A stretch of 26,196 bases of DNA from JAZTZP01 sp045637525 (GTDB lineage Bacteria > Bacillota > Clostridia > UBA1381): NCBI GenBank assembly GCA_045637525.1, contig JAZTZP010000032.1, positions 1 through 26,196 of the forward strand, written 5' to 3'. A program made the position numbers and the translations under genes. Positions 15,890 to 23,833 of this stretch are shown here, one piece after another. The notes beneath the pieces were generated by a model. The model had not been told where the DNA came from. It worked only from the letters and a program-made list of their open reading frames with translations, and made no database searches. The stretch's first letter is position 1, and every line of letters starts with the position of its first letter.

Positions 15890-16428
15890 TGGATGATAGC
15901 GAAATGCTGCATCGTGCTTTGATATTTGCTAAAGAAAAGCACAAAGGTCAAAAGCGTATCGGCGGTGATGATTACATAACCCATCCGATAGCGGTTTGTG
16001 AAATTGTAAAGAGTCAGGGATTTGACAAAAATTATCAGATAACAGCACTCTTTCACGATTTGCTTGAGGATACTGATGCAACTGAAGAAGAAATTTTAAA
16101 ATACGGAAGTCCGGAAATCCTTGAGGCTGTAAACATACTGACAAAGCAAAAAGGTTACGATATGTCAGAATATATCAGTGCCATTAAGCAAAGCCCGATT
16201 GCTTTTGTGGTAAAGACGGCAGACAGATTGCACAACCTACAGTGTGCAATCATTACAGATGAGGAATTTAAACGAAAATACATCTTAGAGACCGCCCATT
16301 GGTATCTGGATTTTTCACCCGAAATTCGAAAGGCTGTAAAGAGGCTGGCGGAGAGGCTTGAAACTCCGATGGCGGAATTATCATTCCTCTACGAGCCAAT
16401 AGAATCGTGGAAAAAACGAAATTTTTAG
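15889..16428 (+). CDS. Small alarmone hydrolase (HD domain, MESH1/SpoT-hydrolase type)
   Basis: The ATG at 15889 is chosen because AGGAGG (15876-15881) is 7 nt upstream and it makes a TGATG overlap with the synthetase stop; an ATG at 15883 is only 1 nt from the site. The 179-aa protein is a single HD domain of the Rel/SpoT hydrolase type: R23 in QKRIGG, H32 in YITHP, H56-D57 in LFHDLLEDT with E60-D61, and D112 in KTADRLHNL. Their spacing matches the metal ligands and catalytic pair of MESH1 and the Rel hydrolase domain. It should remove the 3'-pyrophosphate from (p)ppGpp or related products. Stand-alone hydrolases are known antitoxins of some toxSAS toxins, which makes the coupled synthetase gene noteworthy. 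Confidence 0.9.
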   Translation: MDDSEMLHRALIFAKEKHKGQKRIGGDDYITHPIAVCEIVKSQGFDKNYQITALFHDLLEDTDATEEEILKYGSPEILEAVNILTKQKGYDMSEYISAIKQSPIAFVVKTADRLHNLQCAIITDEEFKRKYILETAHWYLDFSPEIRKAVKRLAERLETPMAELSFLYEPIESWKKRNF

Positions 16429-16445
16429 TAAGGAGAAAGTTATTT

Positions 16446-19121
16446 ATGATTAAGAAAAACAAGGTATTTGCGTTGATTCTTGCTGTATCTTTATGCTGTT
16501 CTGCAGTGGTACCGTGTGTGAGTGCGGCAGAAACAACAGAATATGCAACAAGAGAGTATATCATTTCTGAATTTGTTCAATCAGTAGGAAGAAATACTCT
16601 TGAAGAGAGTGAAGCTGTACTGGATATGTTCAGCGATGCAGAAAAAATTTCTGCTGAATACAGAGAAGATATTAGCAGAGCAATTGTAGGCGGTATTTTA
16701 AAAGGCTATGAAGACAGAACTATCAGACCCGATGAATCGGTAAGCCGGGTTGAAGCGATGGTTATGCTTGCAAGATGCGTTCCCGAACTTGAAGCAACAG
16801 GTGAGGCTATAGAATTTACTGACGTTCCTGAGTGGGCAAAAACGGATATTGAATATCTTTCAAAAGCAGGACTTGTAAAAGGCTATGGCGATGACACAAT
16901 GGGTGCTGACGACTTTATCACAGTTGAACAGGTTGGTATTTTGGTAGAGCGTAGTGACGAAGCATTAAGAATGGTTGCTCCCGGAGACAGTTTTTATGGA
17001 TACGTCAACGAAAAGCAGTTCCGTAATGCGATTTTGGAAGAAACTACAACAATTGATCCAATCCATGGTGCAGTTATAACAAATGCGGATTGTTGGTCTC
17101 ATTTTGATGCTATTTACAATAAAATCGCAGACGAGGAAAAAGAAATTCTTGAAAAAATTGTGAATGGGGAAGTGGAATACCAAAAAGACTCCCCGGAACA
17201 ACGTGTACATGATATGCTGGAATGTATTGATTCAGATGTTGCGGTAAATGAAAGCGACAAGAAGAATCTTACCGATATGCGAAGTGCCATTATTAATGCA
17301 AAAAATGTAGAAGAGTTTCTTAAGATTACAGCAGATATATACAAATTAGCCGGTATCAATGTTGCTTTTGATATTGATGCGGACTTAGACCGCGAAACAG
17401 GTCTGTCATATCCTTCATTCTCTATCGCAGGCGTAGGCAGTGGCGGTATCCTGGCGTACAGAGAAAAGACAGATACTAAAGAATACAAAGATATATATGA
17501 GGAACTGATTGCTCTTTATCTGGACGAAATCGGTGTAAAGTTTACGGAAAAAGAAATTGAAGACGCTGTTAAGCTGCAGTATGAAAGCTCTCAGGATTTG
17601 GATCATTTTACTGCAATTTGTAGTTGGCTTGCTTTTGCACAGGTGTTCGGAATATTTGATGAAGAAACAATCAAAGCGGAATTGGAAGCTATGGCGAAAA
17701 GGAATCCCGAGCATTTTGATGCAAAAACCGGAGATTACATAGGACCGTCCTCTCAGCTTGAATGTAAAGAAAGAGAAGATGCAGATGCCACCTATACAGG
17801 CTTTGATGTTTGCGATGAATTGACAGGTTACGGATTCACAAATCTTGAAAAAATAATTGTACCGACAGGCAAGATTGCCAAAGCGGAAAAAGATTTAATT
17901 TGTGAGAAAAATCTTCCTGCATTAAAAATCAACGCACTTTTAAAGCTGGATGAGAACCTGAGCGTAAAGATAACAGAGAAAGAAAGAAGCTTATCCCATC
18001 TTTTGTCTTATTTCCCCTTTATGCTGTGCATCACAAACAGTGCAGAGGAATTAAGAGAAGGTTTGGCGCCGGAAGAAGAGGAAAATACTAACGATGAAGA
18101 AGCCTTTGAAGAAACAGCAGGCGTTGGATTTGACGAAGGTATTCTGAGTGCTGTTAATCTGAATGAGTTGAATCAGTTACTTCCCAATGATATTGGTTTG
18201 ATTTACACCAAATATTACTATGATGATGAAATTTCCTACGAAATATCAGACATGATTATGGCTATAGGCGATGCATATCTTAAGCGTTTCCAAAATAGCT
18301 CATGGATGACAGAGGAAACAAGAACAAATGCCATTAAAAAGCTCGCAAATATGGTGGCTATTATCGGATATCCTGACAACTATACATTCCCGGAAATTAC
18401 ACCTATATCTGAAGGCGGAAGCTTGTTCTCCAACACTTTGAACATTAAGCGTCACGATGTTTCTGAAATCATTCGTTACAACGAAGAAAAAGACTTTATA
18501 AGAACAAGAATGTATATGGCACCCGATGTAGTAAATGCTTGTTACGTTCCTGTGTTGAATATTATGAATATTCCTGCAGGCATCTTAAATGCACCGTTTT
18601 ATGACAAAAATGCAAGTTATGCCACAAACCTTGGTGCTATCGGTATGGTTATTGCACACGAAATCGGTCACGCATTTGACAAAGAGGGTGCAAAGTACGA
18701 TGAAAACGGATGTCTCAATAATTGGTGGACAGATGAAGACTATGCAGAATTTGAGAAAATTCAGGAAAAGTTTGTAGAATACTATAATAAGTTTGAAATT
18801 GTAGACGGTGTTGTGCAGGATGCAAATGTTACAATTACCGAGAATATGGCAGACTTTGCTGCAATGCAGATTATTATGGATATTGTCGGTGATGACAAAG
18901 AAGCTCAGAAGGAAGTCTTTGAGGCTTATGCGAGAGTATGGGCACAGCTTGGTACAGTTCCCTATCTTACAGACAGTACTCTTTTGAGCGACGTTCATGC
19001 GTCAAATGTTGTTCGTGTAAATGCTGTTGTTGCATCATTTGACCAGTTCTATGAAATCTATGGCATAGAAGAAGGCGATGCGATGTATGTGGCACCGGAA
19101 GACAGATTAAGACTTTGGTAA
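16446..19121 (+). CDS. Secreted SLH-anchored M13 (neprilysin-type) metallopeptidase
   Basis: The start at 16446 (AAGGAG 10 nt upstream) gives a signal peptide ending near VSA|AE; the longer frame from 16407 would overlap the hydrolase gene and hide it. The 891-aa product has two SLH repeats (about 75-111 and 129-170), a divergent M13 N-terminal region, and the M13 catalytic domain (about 690-891). Zinc ligands are H738 and H742 in HEIGHAFD and E799 in ENMAD, with D803 also present. The C-terminus RVNAVVASFDQFYEIYG followed by EEGDAMYVAPEDRLRLW matches the family's usual ending. It would be a wall-anchored extracellular zinc endopeptidase acting on oligopeptides. It follows the alarmone hydrolase by 17 nt, an unusual neighbour for an intracellular signalling cluster. 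Confidence 0.92.
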   Translation: MIKKNKVFALILAVSLCCSAVVPCVSAAETTEYATREYIISEFVQSVGRNTLEESEAVLDMFSDAEKISAEYREDISRAIVGGILKGYEDRTIRPDESVSRVEAMVMLARCVPELEATGEAIEFTDVPEWAKTDIEYLSKAGLVKGYGDDTMGADDFITVEQVGILVERSDEALRMVAPGDSFYGYVNEKQFRNAILEETTTIDPIHGAVITNADCWSHFDAIYNKIADEEKEILEKIVNGEVEYQKDSPEQRVHDMLECIDSDVAVNESDKKNLTDMRSAIINAKNVEEFLKITADIYKLAGINVAFDIDADLDRETGLSYPSFSIAGVGSGGILAYREKTDTKEYKDIYEELIALYLDEIGVKFTEKEIEDAVKLQYESSQDLDHFTAICSWLAFAQVFGIFDEETIKAELEAMAKRNPEHFDAKTGDYIGPSSQLECKEREDADATYTGFDVCDELTGYGFTNLEKIIVPTGKIAKAEKDLICEKNLPALKINALLKLDENLSVKITEKERSLSHLLSYFPFMLCITNSAEELREGLAPEEEENTNDEEAFEETAGVGFDEGILSAVNLNELNQLLPNDIGLIYTKYYYDDEISYEISDMIMAIGDAYLKRFQNSSWMTEETRTNAIKKLANMVAIIGYPDNYTFPEITPISEGGSLFSNTLNIKRHDVSEIIRYNEEKDFIRTRMYMAPDVVNACYVPVLNIMNIPAGILNAPFYDKNASYATNLGAIGMVIAHEIGHAFDKEGAKYDENGCLNNWWTDEDYAEFEKIQEKFVEYYNKFEIVDGVVQDANVTITENMADFAAMQIIMDIVGDDKEAQKEVFEAYARVWAQLGTVPYLTDSTLLSDVHASNVVRVNAVVASFDQFYEIYGIEEGDAMYVAPEDRLRLW

Positions 19122-19159
19122 AATTAAAATAAAATAATAAAATTATGGAGGAAAAAATT

Positions 19160-19846
19160 ATGATGAATTCAAAACAGTTAAGAGTAAAAGCATGGGAGTC
19201 ACTTAAGGGTAAGTATTGGATGGCGTTTGCAGTCATCCTTGTTACAGGACTTATTGGTTCAATCGGTAACTCTTTCATATCGTTTGGTCAGAATCTGAGC
19301 GAGGTTTTAGGTTTGGTAGATCCGGCTGAAATTGATTCTACTATGGCAATAGGCGCTTTGGTTCTTAACGGTGTTGTGATGATTTCAGCGATTATCGGAC
19401 TTTTATTCAGCATTTTTGTGACAGATGCAATAACAGTAGGTGTTAGCAATTACTTTATCATAAATACTGATTCCAAACCATCATTTGCAGATGCTTTTTC
19501 AGGCTTTAAAGTTAAGTACGGCAGAAACATCGGCACACTTTTGTTGGTAGGTATCAAAACAGTTTTATGGAGCATTTTGTTTATAATTCCCGGAATTATA
19601 AAAACTTATGAATATGCTATCATCCCTTACATACTTGCTGATGATCCGGAAATTTCTTCAAAGGATGCATTTAAAAAAGCAAACCAGATGATGAAAGGTA
19701 ATAAATGGAGACTCTTTAAACTTGAATTCTCATTTATCGGATGGGCAGTTCTTTGTGTTTTAACACTTGGTATAGGAACATTCTTCCTTATTCCTTATGT
19801 AAATGCTGCAAATGCAGAATTTTATGTAGAATTAAAAAATAACTAA
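19160..19846 (+). CDS. DUF975-family membrane protein
   Basis: The 228-aa product (ATG at 19160, 8 nt after GGAGG; an upstream ATG at 19145 overlaps the site) begins MMNSKQLRVKAWESLKGKYW, typical of DUF975 proteins. It has four to five membrane helices (about 20-40, 70-95, 130-150 and 190-220) and the family-like ending GIGTFFLIPYVNAANAEFY. The middle segment DDPEISSKDAFKKANQMMKG is also characteristic of this group. The function is unknown. It lies 38 nt after the M13 gene with no terminator between, and 23 nt before the STAS gene, so it appears to be part of the long transcription unit. Confidence 0.85.
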   Translation: MMNSKQLRVKAWESLKGKYWMAFAVILVTGLIGSIGNSFISFGQNLSEVLGLVDPAEIDSTMAIGALVLNGVVMISAIIGLLFSIFVTDAITVGVSNYFIINTDSKPSFADAFSGFKVKYGRNIGTLLLVGIKTVLWSILFIIPGIIKTYEYAIIPYILADDPEISSKDAFKKANQMMKGNKWRLFKLEFSFIGWAVLCVLTLGIGTFFLIPYVNAANAEFYVELKNN

Positions 19847-19869
19847 AATATTTAAAAGGAGATTAAAAA

Positions 19870-20166
19870 ATGACTATTGAAAAGAAAATTAACAACGATG
19901 CAGTAACACTTATCGTATCAGGAAGACTTGATACACAAACAGCACCGGAGCTTGAAAATGAACTGGATGCAGTTCTTCCCGGTCTTAAGGATCTTACCTT
20001 TGATATGACAAACCTTGAGTATGTTTCATCTGCAGGCCTCCGAGTAATTTTAAAAGCTCAGAAAGCAATGAACGCACAGGGTTCTATGAAGCTTACAGGT
20101 GTTAATGACAGCGTTATGGAAGTATTTGATATTACCGGATTTTTGGATATTCTCACAATCGAATAA
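19870..20166 (+). CDS. STAS-domain anti-anti-sigma factor, partner of the downstream phosphatase/kinase
   Basis: This 98-aa single STAS domain has SGRLDTQTAPELENEL at about 17-32, LTFDMTNLEYVSSAGLRVIL at about 42-61, and an ending FDITGFLDIL. S54 aligns with the phosphoserine of SpoIIAA/RsbV. A strong AAAAGGAG site precedes the ATG. It lies 32 nt upstream of a gene encoding both a SpoIIE-type phosphatase and a HATPase kinase domain, the two activities expected to dephosphorylate and phosphorylate it. It is closely similar to the STAS protein at 10633-10926. The sigma factor or other target of the switch is not in the window. Confidence 0.94.
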   Translation: MTIEKKINNDAVTLIVSGRLDTQTAPELENELDAVLPGLKDLTFDMTNLEYVSSAGLRVILKAQKAMNAQGSMKLTGVNDSVMEVFDITGFLDILTIE

Positions 20167-20198
20167 TAGCGAAGATAAATCTATAAGGAGATGAAAAT

Positions 20199-23006
20199 AT
20201 GGCACCACATTTAATAATGTCTGCATCTTATAATGCACTTTTAGTCATTCTTCTCTACATACTTGACAAAAAAACAGCGTTTTCAAAAACGCCTTATAAA
20301 GCCAAGCAATTTATTATAGGTGTGCTTTTCGGTCTTATGGCGATTTTTGCAACAACCACCTTTGGCGGTTTTGATATAGGCGACGGAACTATAATGAATG
20401 TCAGGGATGCCGCACCTCTTTGTGCAGGCCTTATCTTCGGTGCTCCTGCAGGAATTATTGCAGGGCTTATAGGTGGTATTTATCGTTTTGCTTCCGTATA
20501 TTTTGGTCTTGCCGGAACATATACTCAGGTTGCCTGTTCTGTATCAACAATCCTTGCCGGATTTATTGCAGCAATACTTCGAAAGTTTATGTTTGACGAT
20601 AAGAAGCCGACCTGGCTTTATGCTCTGGGAATAGGTATGGTTACGGAAGTTCTCCATATGTTGATGATATTCTTTACGAATATGGGTGATGCGGTAAATG
20701 CGTTTGAGTTTGTAAAGATATGCACACTACCTATGGTGGTCGGTAATGGATTGGCTGTTGGAATTGCGGTTTTCGTAGTATCTGTAATTGGCAGAGAAAA
20801 GTTTAGCTTAAAAAAAGAACAAAAGCAGATTTCACAGACCTTCCAGAGCCGGCTTCTGATTTGTATTTTAGTTGCCTTTGCTGCCACAAGCTCATTTTCT
20901 TCTGTATTGCAGACGGGTATGAGTGAGGTTCAGACCAATAAAACTATTGAAATGAGCCTTTCTGATGTTTATCAGGACATCTTGGATGAGTCAAATGACA
21001 ATCTTTTGAAAAAGACTGAAAGTATAAAAGAAGAGTACTCGGGCGGTGCAACGCTCCGGGTACTTGCTTCAAAATATAATGTTATTGAAGTCAACATCAT
21101 TGATGGAAAAGGAATAATTTGCGATTCCAATGTGGAAGAGTATATCGGTTATGATATGGCAAGCGGAGCGCAGTCAAATGAATTTGTAACTGCACTTTTA
21201 GAAGGTAAAGAGTCTCAGTATATTCAGGATTACAGACCTACCTCTTATGATGATGTTACGTATCGAAAATATGGAGCAATTGCACTGTCAAGTGGTGGAT
21301 TTATTCAGGTTGGGTATGACAGTACACAGTTTAGGGCAGACATTGACAAGTATGTAAAAGAGGTATCAAAAAACCGTCATGTAGGCAACTCCGGATTTGT
21401 TGCAATCTGTGATGAAAATTTCAATCTTGTAACATACAGAAGCGATTTTGAAGGAGCAGAGCTTCAGAAAATCGGTATAACATTTAACCCTGAAACTATT
21501 TCAGAAGGCGAAATTTTTGAGTCAATGGTTTACGACAAAGAATACCTTTGCTCATATCGTTTTGTAGAAGGCTACTACATCGTAGGTGCTATGCCCAAAC
21601 ATGAGGCAATGTTTATGAAAGAGGTTTCGGTGTATGTAAATACATTTATGGAAATCCTCATATTTGCTGCTTTGTTTGTTCTTATTTATTTCCTGATAAA
21701 GAGAATTATCATTGATAACTTAAGAAAAATAAACAAAGGACTTGCCGAGATAACAAACGGAAACCTTAATGTTACTGTGGATGTTCGTTCAAACGAAGAA
21801 TTTGCATCGCTTTCCGATGATATTAATCAGACGGTTGGTACGCTGAAAAGGTATATCAAAGAGGCGGCGGCAAGAATAGACAAGGAACTTGAATTTGCAA
21901 AGCAGATTCAGTATTCTTCACTTCCGACAGTTTTTCCGAAAAGCAATTCGTTCAGACTTTATGCTGAGATGATAACGGCAAAGGAAGTCGGTGGAGATTT
22001 TTATGACTTTTATATGCTGAATGATTCAACCATTGCTTTTCTTGTTGCGGATGTATCCGGTAAAGGTATTCCTGCGGCTATGTTTATGATGAGAGCAAAG
22101 ACGGTTATCAGAGACCTGGCAGAGCGCGGACTTGAGCCTGACGAAATATTTACCATTGCAAACGGAAAGCTTTGCGAAAATAATGATGCAGGAATGTTCG
22201 TAACGGCATGGCTTGGTATTTTAGATACCAAAACGGGACTTATGAAGTTTGCAAATGCAGGACATAACCCACCGCTTTTTAAAAGATGCGGAGAGGAGTT
22301 TTCGTATATGAAAGCACGAAGCGGAATGCTTCTTGCAGGTATGGAGGGCATTAAGTATCGCAAAAACGAACTGCAGCTTACTCCGGGCGATAAGCTTTAT
22401 CTGTACACAGACGGCGTCACCGAAGCAACGGATAACAACACCGAACTCTACGGTGAACAAAGACTTTTAGACTTTGTAAATTCTCTTGAAAATATAGAAC
22501 CGGAGAGTCTTTGCAAGCTTATAAAAGAAGATGTTGATAAATTTGTCGGTACAGCTCCGCAGTTTGACGATATCACAATGCTTGCAATGAATTTTGATGC
22601 AATACTCGGCGATGAGAGTATCTCGGTTGTGCCTGATGCAGATTCCAGCAAGGCAATAGGTGCATTTGCAGATTCACTTTCTGCAAAACTTGAAATCGTA
22701 CCAAAAATTGCAAACAAAATCAATATAGTGTTTGATGAAATTTATGCAAACATAGTAAATTACAGCAAGGCAACCCTTGCAACGGTTTTCTACAGTATAG
22801 AAAGCGGAAAACTCCGCATTTCGTTTACTGACAATGGTATTTTCTACAATCCTCTTGAGGCAGCTGAGCCTGACACAACTCTTTCTGCAGAAGAAAGAGA
22901 AATCGGGGGACTTGGAATATTTATGGTTAAGAAAATGACAGAAAGTATGGAGTATGAATATACGGATGGCAAAAACATACTTACTCTTGTCATTGCACTA
23001 AGTTAG
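20199..23006 (+). CDS. 5TM-LYT / Cache / HAMP / SpoIIE phosphatase / HATPase fusion
   Basis: The 935-aa membrane protein has, in order, a 5TMR-LYT-like region (about 5-200, with NVRDAAPLCAGLIFGAPAG), a further helix near 216-236, and an extracytoplasmic Cache-like domain (about 240-475). A helix at 481-503, HAMP (about 500-550) and a helical linker follow. The PP2C/SpoIIE domain (about 588-799) has metal-site acidic residues D600 (VGGDFYD), D618 (VADVSGKG), D738 (YTDGVTE) and D791 (FDDITML). The HATPase domain (about 815-935) has E847 and N851 in FDEIYANIV, D878 in FTDNG, and GGLGIFMVKKM. It therefore carries both the phosphatase and the anti-sigma-kinase-like activity for STAS partner switching under control of an external signal. 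AAGGAG precedes the ATG. The next gene follows by 12 nt. Confidence 0.93.
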   Translation: MAPHLIMSASYNALLVILLYILDKKTAFSKTPYKAKQFIIGVLFGLMAIFATTTFGGFDIGDGTIMNVRDAAPLCAGLIFGAPAGIIAGLIGGIYRFASVYFGLAGTYTQVACSVSTILAGFIAAILRKFMFDDKKPTWLYALGIGMVTEVLHMLMIFFTNMGDAVNAFEFVKICTLPMVVGNGLAVGIAVFVVSVIGREKFSLKKEQKQISQTFQSRLLICILVAFAATSSFSSVLQTGMSEVQTNKTIEMSLSDVYQDILDESNDNLLKKTESIKEEYSGGATLRVLASKYNVIEVNIIDGKGIICDSNVEEYIGYDMASGAQSNEFVTALLEGKESQYIQDYRPTSYDDVTYRKYGAIALSSGGFIQVGYDSTQFRADIDKYVKEVSKNRHVGNSGFVAICDENFNLVTYRSDFEGAELQKIGITFNPETISEGEIFESMVYDKEYLCSYRFVEGYYIVGAMPKHEAMFMKEVSVYVNTFMEILIFAALFVLIYFLIKRIIIDNLRKINKGLAEITNGNLNVTVDVRSNEEFASLSDDINQTVGTLKRYIKEAAARIDKELEFAKQIQYSSLPTVFPKSNSFRLYAEMITAKEVGGDFYDFYMLNDSTIAFLVADVSGKGIPAAMFMMRAKTVIRDLAERGLEPDEIFTIANGKLCENNDAGMFVTAWLGILDTKTGLMKFANAGHNPPLFKRCGEEFSYMKARSGMLLAGMEGIKYRKNELQLTPGDKLYLYTDGVTEATDNNTELYGEQRLLDFVNSLENIEPESLCKLIKEDVDKFVGTAPQFDDITMLAMNFDAILGDESISVVPDADSSKAIGAFADSLSAKLEIVPKIANKINIVFDEIYANIVNYSKATLATVFYSIESGKLRISFTDNGIFYNPLEAAEPDTTLSAEEREIGGLGIFMVKKMTESMEYEYTDGKNILTLVIALS

Positions 23007-23018
23007 GAGGAGATTTAT

Positions 23019-23639
23019 ATGAAATCAAATATTTGTAAATTAAATGAGGATTTAAACTGCCTTGGAACAGTTCTTGCCGAGGTAGAAAAGGTAACTACAT
23101 ACAACGGTCTTGAGGATAAAAAAGCATTAAGACTCCGTCTCTTGGCAGAAGAACTTTGCGGAATGCTTCCCGGACTTATCCAAAACTTCAGTGGTGAGTT
23201 CTGGGCAGAAAATGACGGTGATGACTACGAGCTTCGTGTGGAACTTAAAGCAGATGATATGAACATTAATTTAAGAGATGAACTTATTTCTGTTTCAAAA
23301 TCCGGCAAAAACGCTGCCGCGAAAGGCGTTATGGGAAAAATCAGAGCAGTTGCAGAAACAATGCTTCTTGCTGCATGTGATCCAACTCTTTCTGTTCCAT
23401 GCGGAGAATTTTATGATTATCATGGCTATAATATGGGATTTGGTTATATTGATCCGACAATTGCAGTTGAAACAGGATATGTATACTCATGGTCACTATT
23501 TAATTATAAAACAGCAGTTGAAGAGAAAGAAGATGCATACGCAGAACTGGAACGCTCTATTGTTGCAAAGCTTGCCGACGATATTATCGTAGGTGTTCGC
23601 GGAAAAAATGTTGAGATTGTGGTTAAGAAGTCATTTTAA
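23019..23639 (+). CDS. Degenerate HATPase-like protein, last gene of the operon
   Basis: The 206-aa protein has a ribosome site TAGGAGG that includes the previous stop. Near residues 30-55 the segment RLRLLAEELCGMLPGLIQ resembles the first helix of RsbW-type HATPase domains. However, the N-box asparagine is absent, and no convincing DxGxG or GxGL motif follows. The sequence GEFWAENDGDDYELRVELKA and a C-terminal strand, VEIVVKKSF, fit a Bergerat-like beta sheet. I recall similar proteins beside STAS and SpoIIE genes in Clostridia. It may be a non-catalytic partner that binds STAS or the fused kinase. Assignment is by resemblance and context and is uncertain beyond a real gene in this operon. 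Confidence 0.72.
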   Translation: MKSNICKLNEDLNCLGTVLAEVEKVTTYNGLEDKKALRLRLLAEELCGMLPGLIQNFSGEFWAENDGDDYELRVELKADDMNINLRDELISVSKSGKNAAAKGVMGKIRAVAETMLLAACDPTLSVPCGEFYDYHGYNMGFGYIDPTIAVETGYVYSWSLFNYKTAVEEKEDAYAELERSIVAKLADDIIVGVRGKNVEIVVKKSF

Positions 23640-23670
23640 TTTCATTATGAGTCGAAACCTCATAATGAAA
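23640..23670. other. Perfect 12-bp AT-rich hairpin after the operon's last stop
   Basis: TTTCATTATGAG (23640-23651) pairs perfectly with CTCATAATGAAA (23659-23670) around a 7-nt loop. It begins directly after the TAA stop and has no T-tract of its own. It may protect the 3' end of the transcript or act with the terminator that follows. Confidence 0.7.
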
Positions 23671-23673
23671 CGT

Positions 23674-23717
23674 AAGCCGCTTGATTTTAGATTGTCTAAA
23701 GTCAAACGGCTTTTTTT
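23674..23717 (+). terminator. Rho-independent terminator of the signalling operon
   Basis: AAGCCG (23674-23679) pairs with CGGCTT (23707-23712), continued inward by TTGA/TCAA and TTAGA/TCTAA with small bulges. A T run at 23711-23717 follows. It closes the plus-strand unit that starts at 12287. Confidence 0.93.
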
Positions 23718-23830
23718 GTGCGCCGAGCATGGCGTTTAACTTGACGGTGAAAGTCCGTTATTGGGGTACATATCAACCAACCATTAGTGAAGCACAAGCT
23801 ATCCATGGTGAGGTGGAAGTGGAGGAAGTG
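23718..23830 (+). mobile_element. 5' fragment of a group IIC intron
   Basis: The segment starts with GTGCG, the canonical group II 5' end, directly after the terminator T run. It continues with GCCGAGCATGGCG, GACGGTGAAAGTCCG and, further on, AGCTATCCATGGTGAGGTGG then GGAGGAAGTG. From memory these match in order the domain I landmarks of the Oceanobacillus iheyensis group IIC intron (GCCCGGCAUGGG, GGGUGAGAGUCCC, GUGUCCGUGGCGACAUGG, GAAGGAAGCGG). Group IIC introns insert after intrinsic terminators, as here. The rest of the intron, including maturase and domains V/VI, is missing; the minus-strand gene begins within a few bases of the break. Confidence 0.75.
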
Positions 23831-23833
23831 TTT

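Noticed and set aside
16407..16446. Longer start for the M13 peptidase at 16407
   Set aside because: It overlaps the hydrolase gene and lacks a ribosome site; 16446 gives a clean signal peptide and AAGGAG.
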